From: Neoalteromonas flava
GTDB lineage: Bacteria > Pseudomonadota > Gammaproteobacteria > Enterobacterales > Alteromonadaceae
Length of the DNA: 64,000 nt
Assembly: GCF_002807685.1 (NCBI RefSeq)
Contig: NZ_PEAX01000003.1
Location: 675,565 to 739,564 of the forward strand
Direction of reading: 5' to 3'
This document shows, piece after piece, positions 29,306 to 38,201 of the stretch. Positions within the stretch are counted from its first letter, which is position 1. Each line of letters starts with the position of its first letter. The translations under genes and the position numbers were made by a program. The notes beneath the pieces were generated by a model. The model saw only the letters and a list, made by a program, of their open reading frames with translations, was not told the DNA's origin and did not search any database.

Positions 29306-31134
29306 TGCTTGAGCCAGGTGCTTTCGATTTAACTCAGTTTCTCAGCAACCTTACCCACCAACCGGGTGTTTATCGCATGTATAACGATAAGCATGAAGTT
29401 ATTTATGTGGGTAAGGCAAAGAACCTTAAGAATAGGGTATCGAGCTATTTTAAAGCCCAACATGACAACGCTAAAACCACCGCATTAGTTGCCAACATTG
29501 CGTTTATTGACGTAACTGTTGTGAGTAGTGAAACTGAGGCCTTTCTACTCGAAAACAATTTCATCAAGAAGTATAAACCGCGTTACAACGTAGTACTGCG
29601 TGATGATAAGTCCTATCCTTATATCATGTTGTCAAATCACCAACATCCGCGTCTAGCCTTCCATCGGGGTGTCCCCAAACAAGATAAAGGCGAGTTTTTT
29701 GGCCCATATCCTAGTGCTTGGTCAGTGCGGGAGAGTTTGCGTTCAATGCAGCGAATTTTCCCCGTGCGGCAATGCGAAGATAGTTATTATCGTGCTCGTT
29801 CGCGCCCCTGCTTGCAGTATCAAATGCAACGTTGCTCTGCGCCTTGTGTTGAAGGTTACGTAAGTGATGAAGAATATCAGGAACAAGTGGATTGGGTCCG
29901 CCTATTTTTAAAAGGAAAGAATAAAGAAGTTATTGAGCGTTTAGTTGAGAAGATGGAGCGGGTCAGTGCCGATCTTAATTTTGAGGCTGCTGCGCGATAC
30001 CGCGACCAAATAAGTGCATTACGCAAAATTCAAGAACAGCAGTATGTGGCTGGAACCCAGCACGAACTTGATATCTTCGGGATTTATGTACACCGCGGCA
30101 GTGCTTGTGTGCACGGGTTGTTTATTCGAGAAAGCCAAATGTTAGGGAGTAAATCGTTTTTTCCTAAAGTACCGTCGTTAGCTAATGAGGCTGAGATTTT
30201 TACCGCCTTTTTGACGCAGTTTTACTTAACGGGAAAAAAGTCGATTCCAAAGCAAATTGTCGTGCCAACTAGCATTGAAGATAAAGTAGCTATTGAGAGC
30301 ATGCTAGCAAAACAGGCTGGACATAAGGTGCAGTTATTTAGTGGGGCCCGCACGGAGAAGCGGCGTTATCTTCAGCTCGCTATGAATAATGCAAAGAATC
30401 AACTTGAGGCGCAGCAGAATCAGCAACAGTCCATAATAGCGCGTTACCTTGCCTTAGAAGAAATTTTGTCTAGCGATACACCAATCCAACGCATTGAGTG
30501 TTTTGATATCAGTCATACTTCGGGCCAGCAAACCGTTGCCTCTTGTGTGGTCTTTAATCGTGAAGGACCGCTGACATCAGACTATCGTCGCTTTAATATT
30601 GAAGGGATTACCCCCGGTGATGATTATGCGGCGATGGATCAAGCGATTCGGCGACGCTACAGCAAGGTTAAAGAGATTGAAAAGGTTCCAGATATCCTAC
30701 TAATAGACGGAGGGAAAGGGCAGTTAGCGCAGGCCGAACGTTGTTTTGAAGACTGGACCTTAGGTAAAAAACCATTTTTAATTGGCGTAGCTAAAGGGAC
30801 ATCGCGAAAGCCAGGGCTTGAAACATTAATATTAGCTGGCTCGCATGAAACAATTCCGATGGACGCCGACTCACCAGCGCTACATTTGATTCAACATGTT
30901 CGTGATGAATCTCACCGCTTTGCAATTGCGGGACACCGAAATCGCCGACAAAAAGTCAAAACCACCTCTTCGCTTGAGGCAATACCGGGAGTTGGAAACA
31001 AGCGCCGGCAGTCTTTATTAAAATACATGGGTGGGCTACAAGGCTTGAAAAAAGCCAGTAAAGACGAGATAGCTAACGTGCCGGGTATCAGTTACGAACT
31101 GGCAGAAACTATCTACGAATACCTGCATAGTTAA
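29305..31134 (+). CDS. uvrC: UvrABC system protein C
   Basis: A 609-residue excision nuclease. The N-terminal GIY-YIG nuclease (GVYRMYNDKHEVIYVGKAKNL) makes the 3' cut; a UVR motif (RLVEKMERVSADLNFEAAARYRDQ) binds UvrB; the RNase H-like domain makes the 5' cut; two helix-hairpin-helix motifs close the protein (LEAIPGVGNKRRQSLL, IANVPGISYELAETIY). Its ATG overlaps the uvrY stop. Length equals the E. coli enzyme's within one or two residues. Confidence 0.97.
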   Translation: MLEPGAFDLTQFLSNLTHQPGVYRMYNDKHEVIYVGKAKNLKNRVSSYFKAQHDNAKTTALVANIAFIDVTVVSSETEAFLLENNFIKKYKPRYNVVLRDDKSYPYIMLSNHQHPRLAFHRGVPKQDKGEFFGPYPSAWSVRESLRSMQRIFPVRQCEDSYYRARSRPCLQYQMQRCSAPCVEGYVSDEEYQEQVDWVRLFLKGKNKEVIERLVEKMERVSADLNFEAAARYRDQISALRKIQEQQYVAGTQHELDIFGIYVHRGSACVHGLFIRESQMLGSKSFFPKVPSLANEAEIFTAFLTQFYLTGKKSIPKQIVVPTSIEDKVAIESMLAKQAGHKVQLFSGARTEKRRYLQLAMNNAKNQLEAQQNQQQSIIARYLALEEILSSDTPIQRIECFDISHTSGQQTVASCVVFNREGPLTSDYRRFNIEGITPGDDYAAMDQAIRRRYSKVKEIEKVPDILLIDGGKGQLAQAERCFEDWTLGKKPFLIGVAKGTSRKPGLETLILAGSHETIPMDADSPALHLIQHVRDESHRFAIAGHRNRRQKVKTTSSLEAIPGVGNKRRQSLLKYMGGLQGLKKASKDEIANVPGISYELAETIYEYLHS

Positions 31135-31191
31135 CTTTTCCTATGGATATGTGTACACTGCTCGGGTCTTAAGGCCGTTGAGTAGTTTTTC

Positions 31192-31758
31192 GTGTGGACA
31201 ATACCTAACATCGTAACCATGTTTCGTGTCATTCTGATCCCGGTGTTCGTTATTGTTTATTTCCTCGACTGGAAGTGGGCACAGTACACCGGCGCTTTTA
31301 TCTTTTGGCTGGCGGCAATAACTGATTGGTTTGATGGTTATTTGGCGCGCAAGCTACAACAAACAACCCCGTTTGGCGCTTTTCTTGATCCCGTTGCAGA
31401 TAAATTAATTGTCGGTGCAGCGCTGCTTATGATTACGCACACTTACAATTCTATCTGGATCACAGCACCAGCAATTATTTTGATGATGCGCGAAATTTAC
31501 ATTTCTGCTTTACGCGAGTGGATGGGGCAACACGGGCTAAGTGATGTAGTAAAAGTTAACTTTGCTGGTAAAGCTAAAACCATGGCGCAAATGCTTGCCT
31601 TGATCGGTTTATTATCTGGCTTAGAGTACTTCATGGGCGTACGCATTTATTGGGTTACTTTAGGTTACGCATTATTATATTTTGCTGCCGCCTTATCATT
31701 GTGGTCAATGGTAACTTACACCACAGCGGCATGGGTACACTTGAAAAAATCGGCTTGA
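31192..31758 (+). CDS. pgsA: CDP-diacylglycerol-glycerol-3-phosphate 3-phosphatidyltransferase
   Basis: A 188-residue inner-membrane enzyme that makes phosphatidylglycerol phosphate. The CDP-alcohol phosphatidyltransferase motif DG-xx-AR-x8-G-xxx-D-xxx-D is complete in WFDGYLARK...GAFLDPVADK. About five hydrophobic helices. The start is GTG at 31192, giving the family-typical TIPNIVTMFRV. It precedes the Gly-Cys-Leu tRNA operon exactly as in E. coli. Confidence 0.96.
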   Translation: MWTIPNIVTMFRVILIPVFVIVYFLDWKWAQYTGAFIFWLAAITDWFDGYLARKLQQTTPFGAFLDPVADKLIVGAALLMITHTYNSIWITAPAIILMMREIYISALREWMGQHGLSDVVKVNFAGKAKTMAQMLALIGLLSGLEYFMGVRIYWVTLGYALLYFAAALSLWSMVTYTTAAWVHLKKSA

Positions 31759-31823
31759 TTGTTCAAATAATCAGCGTTTGAGCGAAAGTCGCTTAAAAAC
31801 ACAGCAAACGAACATTTTAGTGG

Positions 31824-31851
31824 TTGACAGGTTGTACTTTGTCGGTAGAAT
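31824..31851 (+). promoter_or_regulatory. Promoter of the tRNA Gly-Cys-Leu operon
   Basis: A perfect -35 TTGACA (31824-31829), a 16-bp spacer and -10 TAGAAT (31846-31851), followed by a G/C-containing discriminator TCGTGCCC. It ends 17 bp before the tRNA-Gly 5' end, consistent with a stable-RNA promoter under growth-rate control. Confidence 0.85.
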
Positions 31852-31868
31852 TCGTGCCCACGTTGCAA

Positions 31869-31944
<76 letters not shown>

Positions 31945-31990
31945 ATACTTTTAAGTGTTGACTTTCTGCGACGTAAGACCAGCTTTTTAT

Positions 31991-32064
31991 GGCGGAATGG
32001 CAGAATGGCTATGCAGCGGATTGCAAATCCGTGGATCTCGGTTCGACTCCGGGTTCCGCCTCCA
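31991..32064 (+). tRNA. tRNA-Cys (GCA)
   Basis: A 74-nt tRNA with acceptor stem GGCGGAA/TTCCGCC, encoded CCA, and anticodon loop TTGCAAA giving GCA at 32023-32025. Second gene of the operon (E. coli cysT position). A small AGCAGG/CCTGCT hairpin follows at 32074-32089 and may be a processing signal. Confidence 0.98.
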
Positions 32065-32097
32065 TAGAAAGATAGCAGGGCATCCTGCTTCCATCCT

Positions 32098-32184
32098 GCC
32101 CGGGTGGTGAAATTGGTAGACACAAGGGATTTAAAATCCCTCGCGCGAAAGCGTGTGCCGGTTCAAGTCCGGCCCCGGGCACCA
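32098..32184 (+). tRNA. tRNA-Leu (UAA)
   Basis: An 87-nt tRNA with acceptor stem GCCCGGG/CCCGGGC, long variable arm, encoded CCA, and anticodon loop TTTAAAA giving TAA at 32132-32134. Third gene of the operon (E. coli leuZ position). Confidence 0.98.
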
Positions 32185-32645
32185 TCTCTTCTCGATGATA
32201 TCGTATTCACAAGTTAACTTTTCAAACTAAAACTCCAATTTGATAACGCGAATTTTTCCACCTTGCAAGGTCACCCAATCTAGTTCTCAGCACTAACGAT
32301 TATTAACTTTTTTGTTTATGTGCTAATTATCAATGAAATATGATATTCCATTAAGTTATAAACCGCTTTTATTTGGTTATTTTTCCTCTGTAGCCTTTGT
32401 TTACGATAGGTCAGTATTGGCTTTAACGGTTAAATCAATTTTCAAAACATCATTATTGACTAAAACTTGGACGTATAGACGCATATAAAATCTATTGATG
32501 GTCAGACCAAACGGCGCTAGTGTAGCTTCGGTTTTTTCAGATGACTGTCTGAAATCGCAGGACGGATCACATTGAAAACAGGGATAGCCCTAAGGATGGA
32601 GGCAGATAATTATAATTAAAAACTCTATACAACAAGTGAAACATA
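32185..32645. other. Intergenic region upstream of the secreted protease, with an inverted repeat
   Basis: A 461-bp AT-rich gap with no convincing gene. The inverted repeat TTTCAGA-TGACTG-TCTGAAA at 32535-32554 lies about 90 bp before the protease start, where it could be an operator or leader hairpin. No clear intrinsic terminator with a T-run was seen right after the tRNA operon. Confidence 0.5.
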
Positions 32646-35063
32646 ATGAAATATAAAAAGAAGTCGTTAGGGCTCAGTAAAACGTCTCTTGGCGTTTTAT
32701 CGGCACTAATGTTAACAACACCCGCGCTCAGTGGGGAATTACAAGAAGTCGGTGAGGTTGTAAAAGGCCAATCAAAAATCGACCAAGACTTTAACCAATG
32801 GAAACGCAGTCAACGTGAAGCCATGTTGAGTGCTGAAACGGATCAATTCATCGTTGAATTCCATTCTGATCTATCAGGGTTAAGTTTAGATTCACCTGAA
32901 ACGGCAGCAATTAAAACCCAGCAAATCGCTGGAGACCTTAAACAAAACCTCAAATATCAACGTTCGTTGGGTAACAACAAACACGTGGTAAAATTGGAAG
33001 AAAAAGCTGATCGGAATCAACTTAAAGCATTATTAAAGCAAATAAGAAACAATCCATCGGTCGCTTCTGCTGAAGAAGATCCAAAACGCTATTTCATGGC
33101 CGAGACAACACCGTGGGGATACACTGCAGTGCAAGCGAGTCAGTTAAGTGACGCAGCATCAGGTGCATTAACGGTATGTATAATCGACTCTGGCTATGAG
33201 GCCAGTAATCCTGATCTTTCTGGCAACAATGCTACTGGCACCAATGACAGCGGTACTGGAAACTGGTATCAAGCAGGCGGTTCACACGGAACCCACGTTG
33301 CTGGAACCATTGCAGCTGTGGGTAATAACATCGGTATCAAAGGGGTATTGCCGAATACTCAAGTGAACTTGCACATTATTAAGGTATTTAATGAGTCTGG
33401 CTGGGGTTACAGCTCTGATTTAGTCACTGCAGTCAATACCTGCGTAAATAATGGTGCGGATGTAGTCAATATGAGTTTGGGTGGCCCTTCTGCCAGCACA
33501 TCAGAGCGCAATGGTTTGGAAGCTGCAACAGCTGCCGGTGTTCTTTTAGTAGCAGCGGCGGGTAACGACGGCGATGCAAGCCTTTCATATCCAGCGTCTT
33601 ACGATACCGTTATGGCGGTCGCAGCGGTCGATGAAAACGGCCAACACGCTGAATTCTCTCAATTTACTCCACAAGTAGAAATATCAGGTCCTGGTGAGGC
33701 TATTTTATCGACTGTCGCTGGCGATGGCCGCTTAGGTAGTTTAGTTGTCGGCGGTACTGATTTTACCAGTAGTGGTGTAGTGCCTCAGTCACGCTATGTG
33801 CAAAGCGGTAGCAGCTATGTGGTGTCTAACATAAATGGCTCAGTATCTGGGGTGATTGATACCTGTAGCCGCTCTGGTAGCAGTTATAGTTGTGGCAATA
33901 TGACGGGTAAAATATGTGTGGCTGAGCGTGACGCTAATCAGGGCGCCAGTTACCCTGAGATAAACGCAGCAAAAGCGTGTGCCGATGCCGGTGCGGCTGG
34001 TGTTGTCGTATATAGCAACAGTGCGCGTCCTGGATTACAAAATCCGTTTTTGGTTGATGCCACAGGAGCTGTTGATGTTCCAACGGTTTCTGTGAATCGT
34101 AGTGTTGGTCAAGCGCTCGCCGGGCGAGTAGGACAAAGTGCCAGCTTAGCGGTTAGTGCTAATCAGGATTACGCCTATTACAATGGTACGTCAATGGCAA
34201 CACCACATGTTGCCGCAGTCGCAGCATTAGCATGGAGTAATAATCTGTCGTGTACCGCAGCTGAGGTACGTACGGCGTTAAAAGCAACGGCTATCGATTT
34301 AGATGTTGCAGGTCGTGATGATCGTACAGGTTTTGGTATGGTTCAAGCTAAAGCCGCATCGGATTACCTAGCAGCCAACTGTGGCGGCAGTACCGGTGGT
34401 GGTGGCGGAACAGGTGGACCTGACGCACTTGAAAACGGGGTTGCGAAAACCAGCTTAACGGGTGCTGCAAATGATGAATTGTCTTACACATTTGAGGTCC
34501 CCGCTGGAGCAACTGATCTTACATTTGATATGTCAGGCGGCACAGGTGATGCCGATCTGTATGTTAAATTCGGATCTGAACCAACAACTAGCAGTTATGA
34601 TTGCCGTCCTTATGCGAGCGGCAACAATGAGTCCTGCCCAGTAACTTCTGCTCAAGCGGGAACCTATTACGTAAAAGTTATCGGGTATTCCGCGTTTAGT
34701 GGTGTCAACTTAGTTGCCAGCTTCACTGAGCCATCTACAGGTGGCGGCGGTGGTGCTAGCGGGTTCTCTACAACAGTTGAGAATATTTCAGCTAGCCGCA
34801 ATAACTGGAAGTACTACACCATTGATGTACCAGTCGGTATGTCTAGCTTTGATGTTAGTATCGCGAACGGTAGCGGCGACGCCGATCTGCACGTGCGGTA
34901 TGGCGCACAGCCAACGACCAGCAGCTATGATTGCCGTCCATATGAAAGTGGTAATAATGAGGCTTGTAACTTTACTAGCCCAACAGCGGGTACGTGGCAC
35001 ATTGGAGTTCGCGCATATCGCACATTCTCCGGTGTTGACTTAACAGTCTCATATCAACCTTAA
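32646..35063 (+). CDS. Secreted subtilisin-like serine protease (S8) with PA insert and two PPC domains
   Basis: An 805-residue exoprotease precursor. Signal peptide about 1-29; inhibitor I9-type propeptide about 60-150; peptidase S8 domain with catalytic D181 (CIIDSGY), H214 (GSHGTHVAG), oxyanion N307 and S516 (NGTSMATPHVA). A protease-associated (PA) domain is inserted at about 360-500, between N307 and S516. Two homologous C-terminal PPC domains (about 595-695 and 705-805) both contain GDADL and TTSSYDCRPY and are joined by Gly-rich linkers. It should be exported by Sec and matured outside, degrading environmental protein. Exact substrate unknown. Confidence 0.94.
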   Translation: MKYKKKSLGLSKTSLGVLSALMLTTPALSGELQEVGEVVKGQSKIDQDFNQWKRSQREAMLSAETDQFIVEFHSDLSGLSLDSPETAAIKTQQIAGDLKQNLKYQRSLGNNKHVVKLEEKADRNQLKALLKQIRNNPSVASAEEDPKRYFMAETTPWGYTAVQASQLSDAASGALTVCIIDSGYEASNPDLSGNNATGTNDSGTGNWYQAGGSHGTHVAGTIAAVGNNIGIKGVLPNTQVNLHIIKVFNESGWGYSSDLVTAVNTCVNNGADVVNMSLGGPSASTSERNGLEAATAAGVLLVAAAGNDGDASLSYPASYDTVMAVAAVDENGQHAEFSQFTPQVEISGPGEAILSTVAGDGRLGSLVVGGTDFTSSGVVPQSRYVQSGSSYVVSNINGSVSGVIDTCSRSGSSYSCGNMTGKICVAERDANQGASYPEINAAKACADAGAAGVVVYSNSARPGLQNPFLVDATGAVDVPTVSVNRSVGQALAGRVGQSASLAVSANQDYAYYNGTSMATPHVAAVAALAWSNNLSCTAAEVRTALKATAIDLDVAGRDDRTGFGMVQAKAASDYLAANCGGSTGGGGGTGGPDALENGVAKTSLTGAANDELSYTFEVPAGATDLTFDMSGGTGDADLYVKFGSEPTTSSYDCRPYASGNNESCPVTSAQAGTYYVKVIGYSAFSGVNLVASFTEPSTGGGGGASGFSTTVENISASRNNWKYYTIDVPVGMSSFDVSIANGSGDADLHVRYGAQPTTSSYDCRPYESGNNEACNFTSPTAGTWHIGVRAYRTFSGVDLTVSYQP

Positions 35064-35077
35064 TTTAGGTTTTATTT

Positions 35078-35106
35078 AAAAGGGCGTCCAACGGACGCCT
35101 TTTTTA
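35078..35106 (+). terminator. Intrinsic terminator of the protease gene
   Basis: GGCGTCC (35083-35089) pairs with GGACGCC (35093-35099) around AAC, flanked by A-rich sequence and followed by seven T. Confidence 0.9.
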
Positions 35107-35182
35107 TTGGGGTTAATAGACAGCATTGGTTTTTTAATGGGAGTTAATGAATAATAGCGAGAAAAGTTAATACGAAGGTCCT

Positions 35183-36037
35183 ATGCAGCAAGATAAACCA
35201 CCGTTACTTGTGTCTGTTAATTGGTTGCAGTCGCGCTTAAATGAGAGCGGCATTGTGATCCTATACACCCGTATTGCGAACATTCAAACCGGAGAATTAG
35301 AGCCTAGCAAAGGTAAATATATTCCTGGCGCAAGACTATTCGATTTTGAAGCGGATTTTGTTGATCTTGGTTCTACCTTGCCACATACAATGCCGAGTTC
35401 TGAGAGCTTTGTGGAGCGTGCCAGAGCGCTTGGTATCAATGCCAATGATCATCTCATTGTTTATGACTCTCAAGGATTATATGCAGCTCCGCGCGTGTGG
35501 TGGATGTTCAAATCTATGGGGCATAATAAAATTAGTATACTTAAGGGAGGCTTGCCCGCTTGGCTGCAGGCTGGCTTATTAACCGTTGACCAACCCGCAA
35601 GAACTAAACGACAAGGAACATTTGACGGTCAACTGATTTCGTCAGCTTGGGCCAGTTGTGAAGACGTACAAGCAGCACTGCGCCAAAAAAGCGCGATGGT
35701 TATCGATGCGCGCAGTCACGATCGGTTTAGTGGGAAAGAGAAAGAACCACGTCAGGGGGTTCGTCAGGGGCACATGCCAGGAGCACTAAACATCCCTTTC
35801 ACCGACACCCAGCGAAAGGGTGAGTTATTGGAAGCCGATGAGTTGCATGCTTTATTTAGTCAAGTGGGTCTGCAAAGTGATCAGCCGATGATTTTTACCT
35901 GCGGTTCTGGGGTAACTGCGTGTTGTCTGGCCTTTGCAGCTGCATCAATAGGCTATATGCAGCTGTCAATTTATGATGGGTCATGGAATGAGTGGGGGAG
36001 ACGAGTTGATCTACCTATTGAGACGAGTACGGTATGA
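35183..36037 (+). CDS. sseA: 3-mercaptopyruvate/thiosulfate sulfurtransferase (tandem rhodanese)
   Basis: A 284-residue protein with an inactive N-terminal rhodanese domain (about 8-130) and a catalytic C-terminal one (about 150-275). The active loop is CGSGVTA with C240; the CG[S/T]GVT form points to 3-mercaptopyruvate rather than thiosulfate as donor. It should yield protein persulfide and pyruvate in the cytoplasm. Its stop overlaps the sirtuin start by four bases (ATGA), so the two are cotranslated. Confidence 0.9.
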   Translation: MQQDKPPLLVSVNWLQSRLNESGIVILYTRIANIQTGELEPSKGKYIPGARLFDFEADFVDLGSTLPHTMPSSESFVERARALGINANDHLIVYDSQGLYAAPRVWWMFKSMGHNKISILKGGLPAWLQAGLLTVDQPARTKRQGTFDGQLISSAWASCEDVQAALRQKSAMVIDARSHDRFSGKEKEPRQGVRQGHMPGALNIPFTDTQRKGELLEADELHALFSQVGLQSDQPMIFTCGSGVTACCLAFAAASIGYMQLSIYDGSWNEWGRRVDLPIETSTV

Positions 36038-36747
36038 ACAATAAAGTGGTAATTCTCACTGGTGCTGGAATTTCAGCGGAATCAGGCCTGCGCACCTTTA
36101 GGGATAATAATGGACTATGGGAAAACCATCGCTTAGAAGATGTTGCCACACCAGACGCTTTTTCGCGTGACCCAGGTTTGGTTTATCGGTTTTATAATCA
36201 ACGAAGACAACAATTACTTGAGCCATCTATAAAGCCAAATACGGCTCACAATGCTTTGGCTGATTTGGAACAATTGTTGGCAGATGATTTTATGTTGATC
36301 ACACAAAATGTTGATAATTTGCATGAGCGTGCAGGTTCTCAGCGGGTGTTGCATATGCATGGTGAATTGATGTCTGCTAGATGTTGTGCAAGTGGGCAGC
36401 GTTTTTATACAGACAATGATATCAATGCAGATTCGCGTTGCCGGTGCTGTAAGCCTGCCTCTAGGCTGCGGCCCGACATCGTTTGGTTTGGTGAAATTCC
36501 TATGCATATGCCAGCTATCGAGCGCGCTATTCAGCAAGCAGACTGGTTTGTTAGTATTGGTACTTCAGGGCATGTGTACCCTGCAGCAGGTTTCGTCGAA
36601 ATGGCTAAATATGCGGGTGCCAAGACCGTTGAACTTAACTTAGAAGCCGGTCAGAATAACCAATGGTTTGACATTCAAATTCACGGGCCTGCCTCAGTAA
36701 TAGTTCCTCAATTTATCAACGAAGTATTTATGGGTAATCAGCCTTGA
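36034..36747 (+). CDS. cobB: NAD-dependent protein deacylase, class III sirtuin (CobB-like)
   Basis: A 237-residue sirtuin. NAD motif GAGISAESGLRTFRD (10-24), QNVDNLHERAG and the catalytic His in LHMHGEL are intact. Y54 and R57 (FYNQR) form the Y-x-x-R pair that recognises succinyl/malonyl-lysine, so it is a SIRT5-like desuccinylase. The zinc site has two Cys pairs (ARCCASG and CRCC) with an unusual tight spacing. It overlaps sseA and the lysE-like gene at both ends. Confidence 0.92.
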   Translation: MNNKVVILTGAGISAESGLRTFRDNNGLWENHRLEDVATPDAFSRDPGLVYRFYNQRRQQLLEPSIKPNTAHNALADLEQLLADDFMLITQNVDNLHERAGSQRVLHMHGELMSARCCASGQRFYTDNDINADSRCRCCKPASRLRPDIVWFGEIPMHMPAIERAIQQADWFVSIGTSGHVYPAAGFVEMAKYAGAKTVELNLEAGQNNQWFDIQIHGPASVIVPQFINEVFMGNQP

Positions 36748-37403
36748 GCGAAATTTTGCAAACTTACTGGTTAGAGTTTCTTACCATTGCCTCGGTCCAC
36801 TTAATAGCGGTTGCGAGCCCAGGTCCTGATTTTGCCATCGTGGTTAAAAATAGCGTACGGTATGGACGCAAAGCCGCTTATGCCACAAGCATTGGCATTG
36901 GGTTAGCTATTCTGATCCATGTCGCTTATTCACTTCTAGGTCTAAGTTTGTTGATTAAAACAACGCCTTGGTTGTATCGAGTTTTCAGCTATGCGGCAGC
37001 TGCATACCTTTTATGGTTAGCTTGGGGCGCGATCCGTGCTAAGGCCGAACCAGCCAAACCTGTTGTCGAAGGAGTAGTAAGCGAAGATCGTAGCGAATCG
37101 ATTAGTTGGCGAGGCGCCTTTTGGCAAGGATTCTTGACTAATGGCCTCAATCCAAAAGCAACCCTGTTTTTCATGTCGTTGTTCACTGTGGTGATCAGTA
37201 CACAAACTCCAATTAGCGTTAAACTTGGTTATGGAATTTATCTCAGTGTCGCGACCGGGGCCTGGTTTATCTTATTATCTTTTTTGTTAGGGACTAGCAA
37301 AGTGTTGGCTTTTATTGGCAACAAGGGCTACTTGTTAGACCGAGCGATGGGAATATTACTAATTATCCTTGCATCTAACTTATTGCTCTTCCAACCAATA
37401 TGA
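36744..37403 (+). CDS. LysE/RhtB family amino-acid exporter
   Basis: A 219-residue protein with about six transmembrane helices. The N-terminal signature ASPGPDFAIVVKNSVRYGRKAA and the middle GFLTNGLNPKATLFF identify the LysE/RhtB superfamily, which exports amino acids such as homoserine, threonine or lysine. It starts with TTG at 36744, overlapping the sirtuin stop (TTGA), so it is coupled to that gene. Substrate cannot be told. Confidence 0.88.
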   Translation: MSEILQTYWLEFLTIASVHLIAVASPGPDFAIVVKNSVRYGRKAAYATSIGIGLAILIHVAYSLLGLSLLIKTTPWLYRVFSYAAAAYLLWLAWGAIRAKAEPAKPVVEGVVSEDRSESISWRGAFWQGFLTNGLNPKATLFFMSLFTVVISTQTPISVKLGYGIYLSVATGAWFILLSFLLGTSKVLAFIGNKGYLLDRAMGILLIILASNLLLFQPI

Positions 37404-37443
37404 TATTCTATCAAGCATAATTGTTTTCGTTTTAGACCTATTG

Positions 37444-38187
37444 ATGCAACCAGAAAAACCGCAAGATATTTATCAGTCTTCTCGCGTGCAGAAAGCACTT
37501 GCGGGCGAATTGTCAATTGATTCGCTCGCTATTTTTAGACAAGCCAATGAGTTGACAAAAAGTAATTTCAGTACCTTCGCACTCGCTGGGTTGATAGTTG
37601 TTAGTATCCTATTCGGTGTGGTCTTCTTATTACTCGCAGTGATGGAAGTTCCGTTAGAAAACTTTATGGCAATGACACAAACCCAATCAGCAATTGTCGA
37701 CATTGTTCTTATTTTGGTTATATCACCGCTTATGGCTGGCTTGATGATGATGGGCATAAATGCTGCCAGGCAAAGACGGGTTGAAACCAGTGATCTTTTT
37801 AGTTGGCTATCCATAACAATAGTACTAGCGTTAGGGTCGCTGATTGCTTCAATCATGGTGCAAATTGGTATGGTGTTATTTGTGCTGCCAGGGATTTATC
37901 TTGGTATTGTGACAACATTTACACTGCCGCTAATTGCCGATAAAAAGTTAACTGCGATTAGTGCGATTATGCTTTCTGTGCGTGTTTGCAGTAAGTACCT
38001 CATTCAAATGGCTTTGTTTTTTATTATTTCAGTGGCTTTGTTTGTTTTCGCTATGTTTACTTTTGGGATTGCACTTATATGGGTTTTTCCGCTGTATTTT
38101 AACGCTAAAGGAATACTCTACGACGAATTATTCGGAAGTGATGATATGCCGAGCGTTGACGCGCAGGTAACAACATTTAATGCTTAG
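37444..38187 (+). CDS. Integral membrane protein of unknown function
   Basis: A 247-residue protein with five or six hydrophobic helices after a polar N-terminus of about 40 residues. Recognisable patterns are LPGIYLGIVTTFTLPLIADKKLTAISA in the second half and the ending KGILYDELFG, reminiscent of the broad YciC/DUF975-like membrane proteins, but I cannot name the family with confidence. The ATG at 37444 is preferred over an upstream start that would add a non-typical tail, though its ribosome site is weak. It lies 40 bp after the LysE-like gene. Confidence 0.7.
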   Translation: MQPEKPQDIYQSSRVQKALAGELSIDSLAIFRQANELTKSNFSTFALAGLIVVSILFGVVFLLLAVMEVPLENFMAMTQTQSAIVDIVLILVISPLMAGLMMMGINAARQRRVETSDLFSWLSITIVLALGSLIASIMVQIGMVLFVLPGIYLGIVTTFTLPLIADKKLTAISAIMLSVRVCSKYLIQMALFFIISVALFVFAMFTFGIALIWVFPLYFNAKGILYDELFGSDDMPSVDAQVTTFNA

Positions 38188-38201
38188 AGCTTGAGGTAAT
38201 T

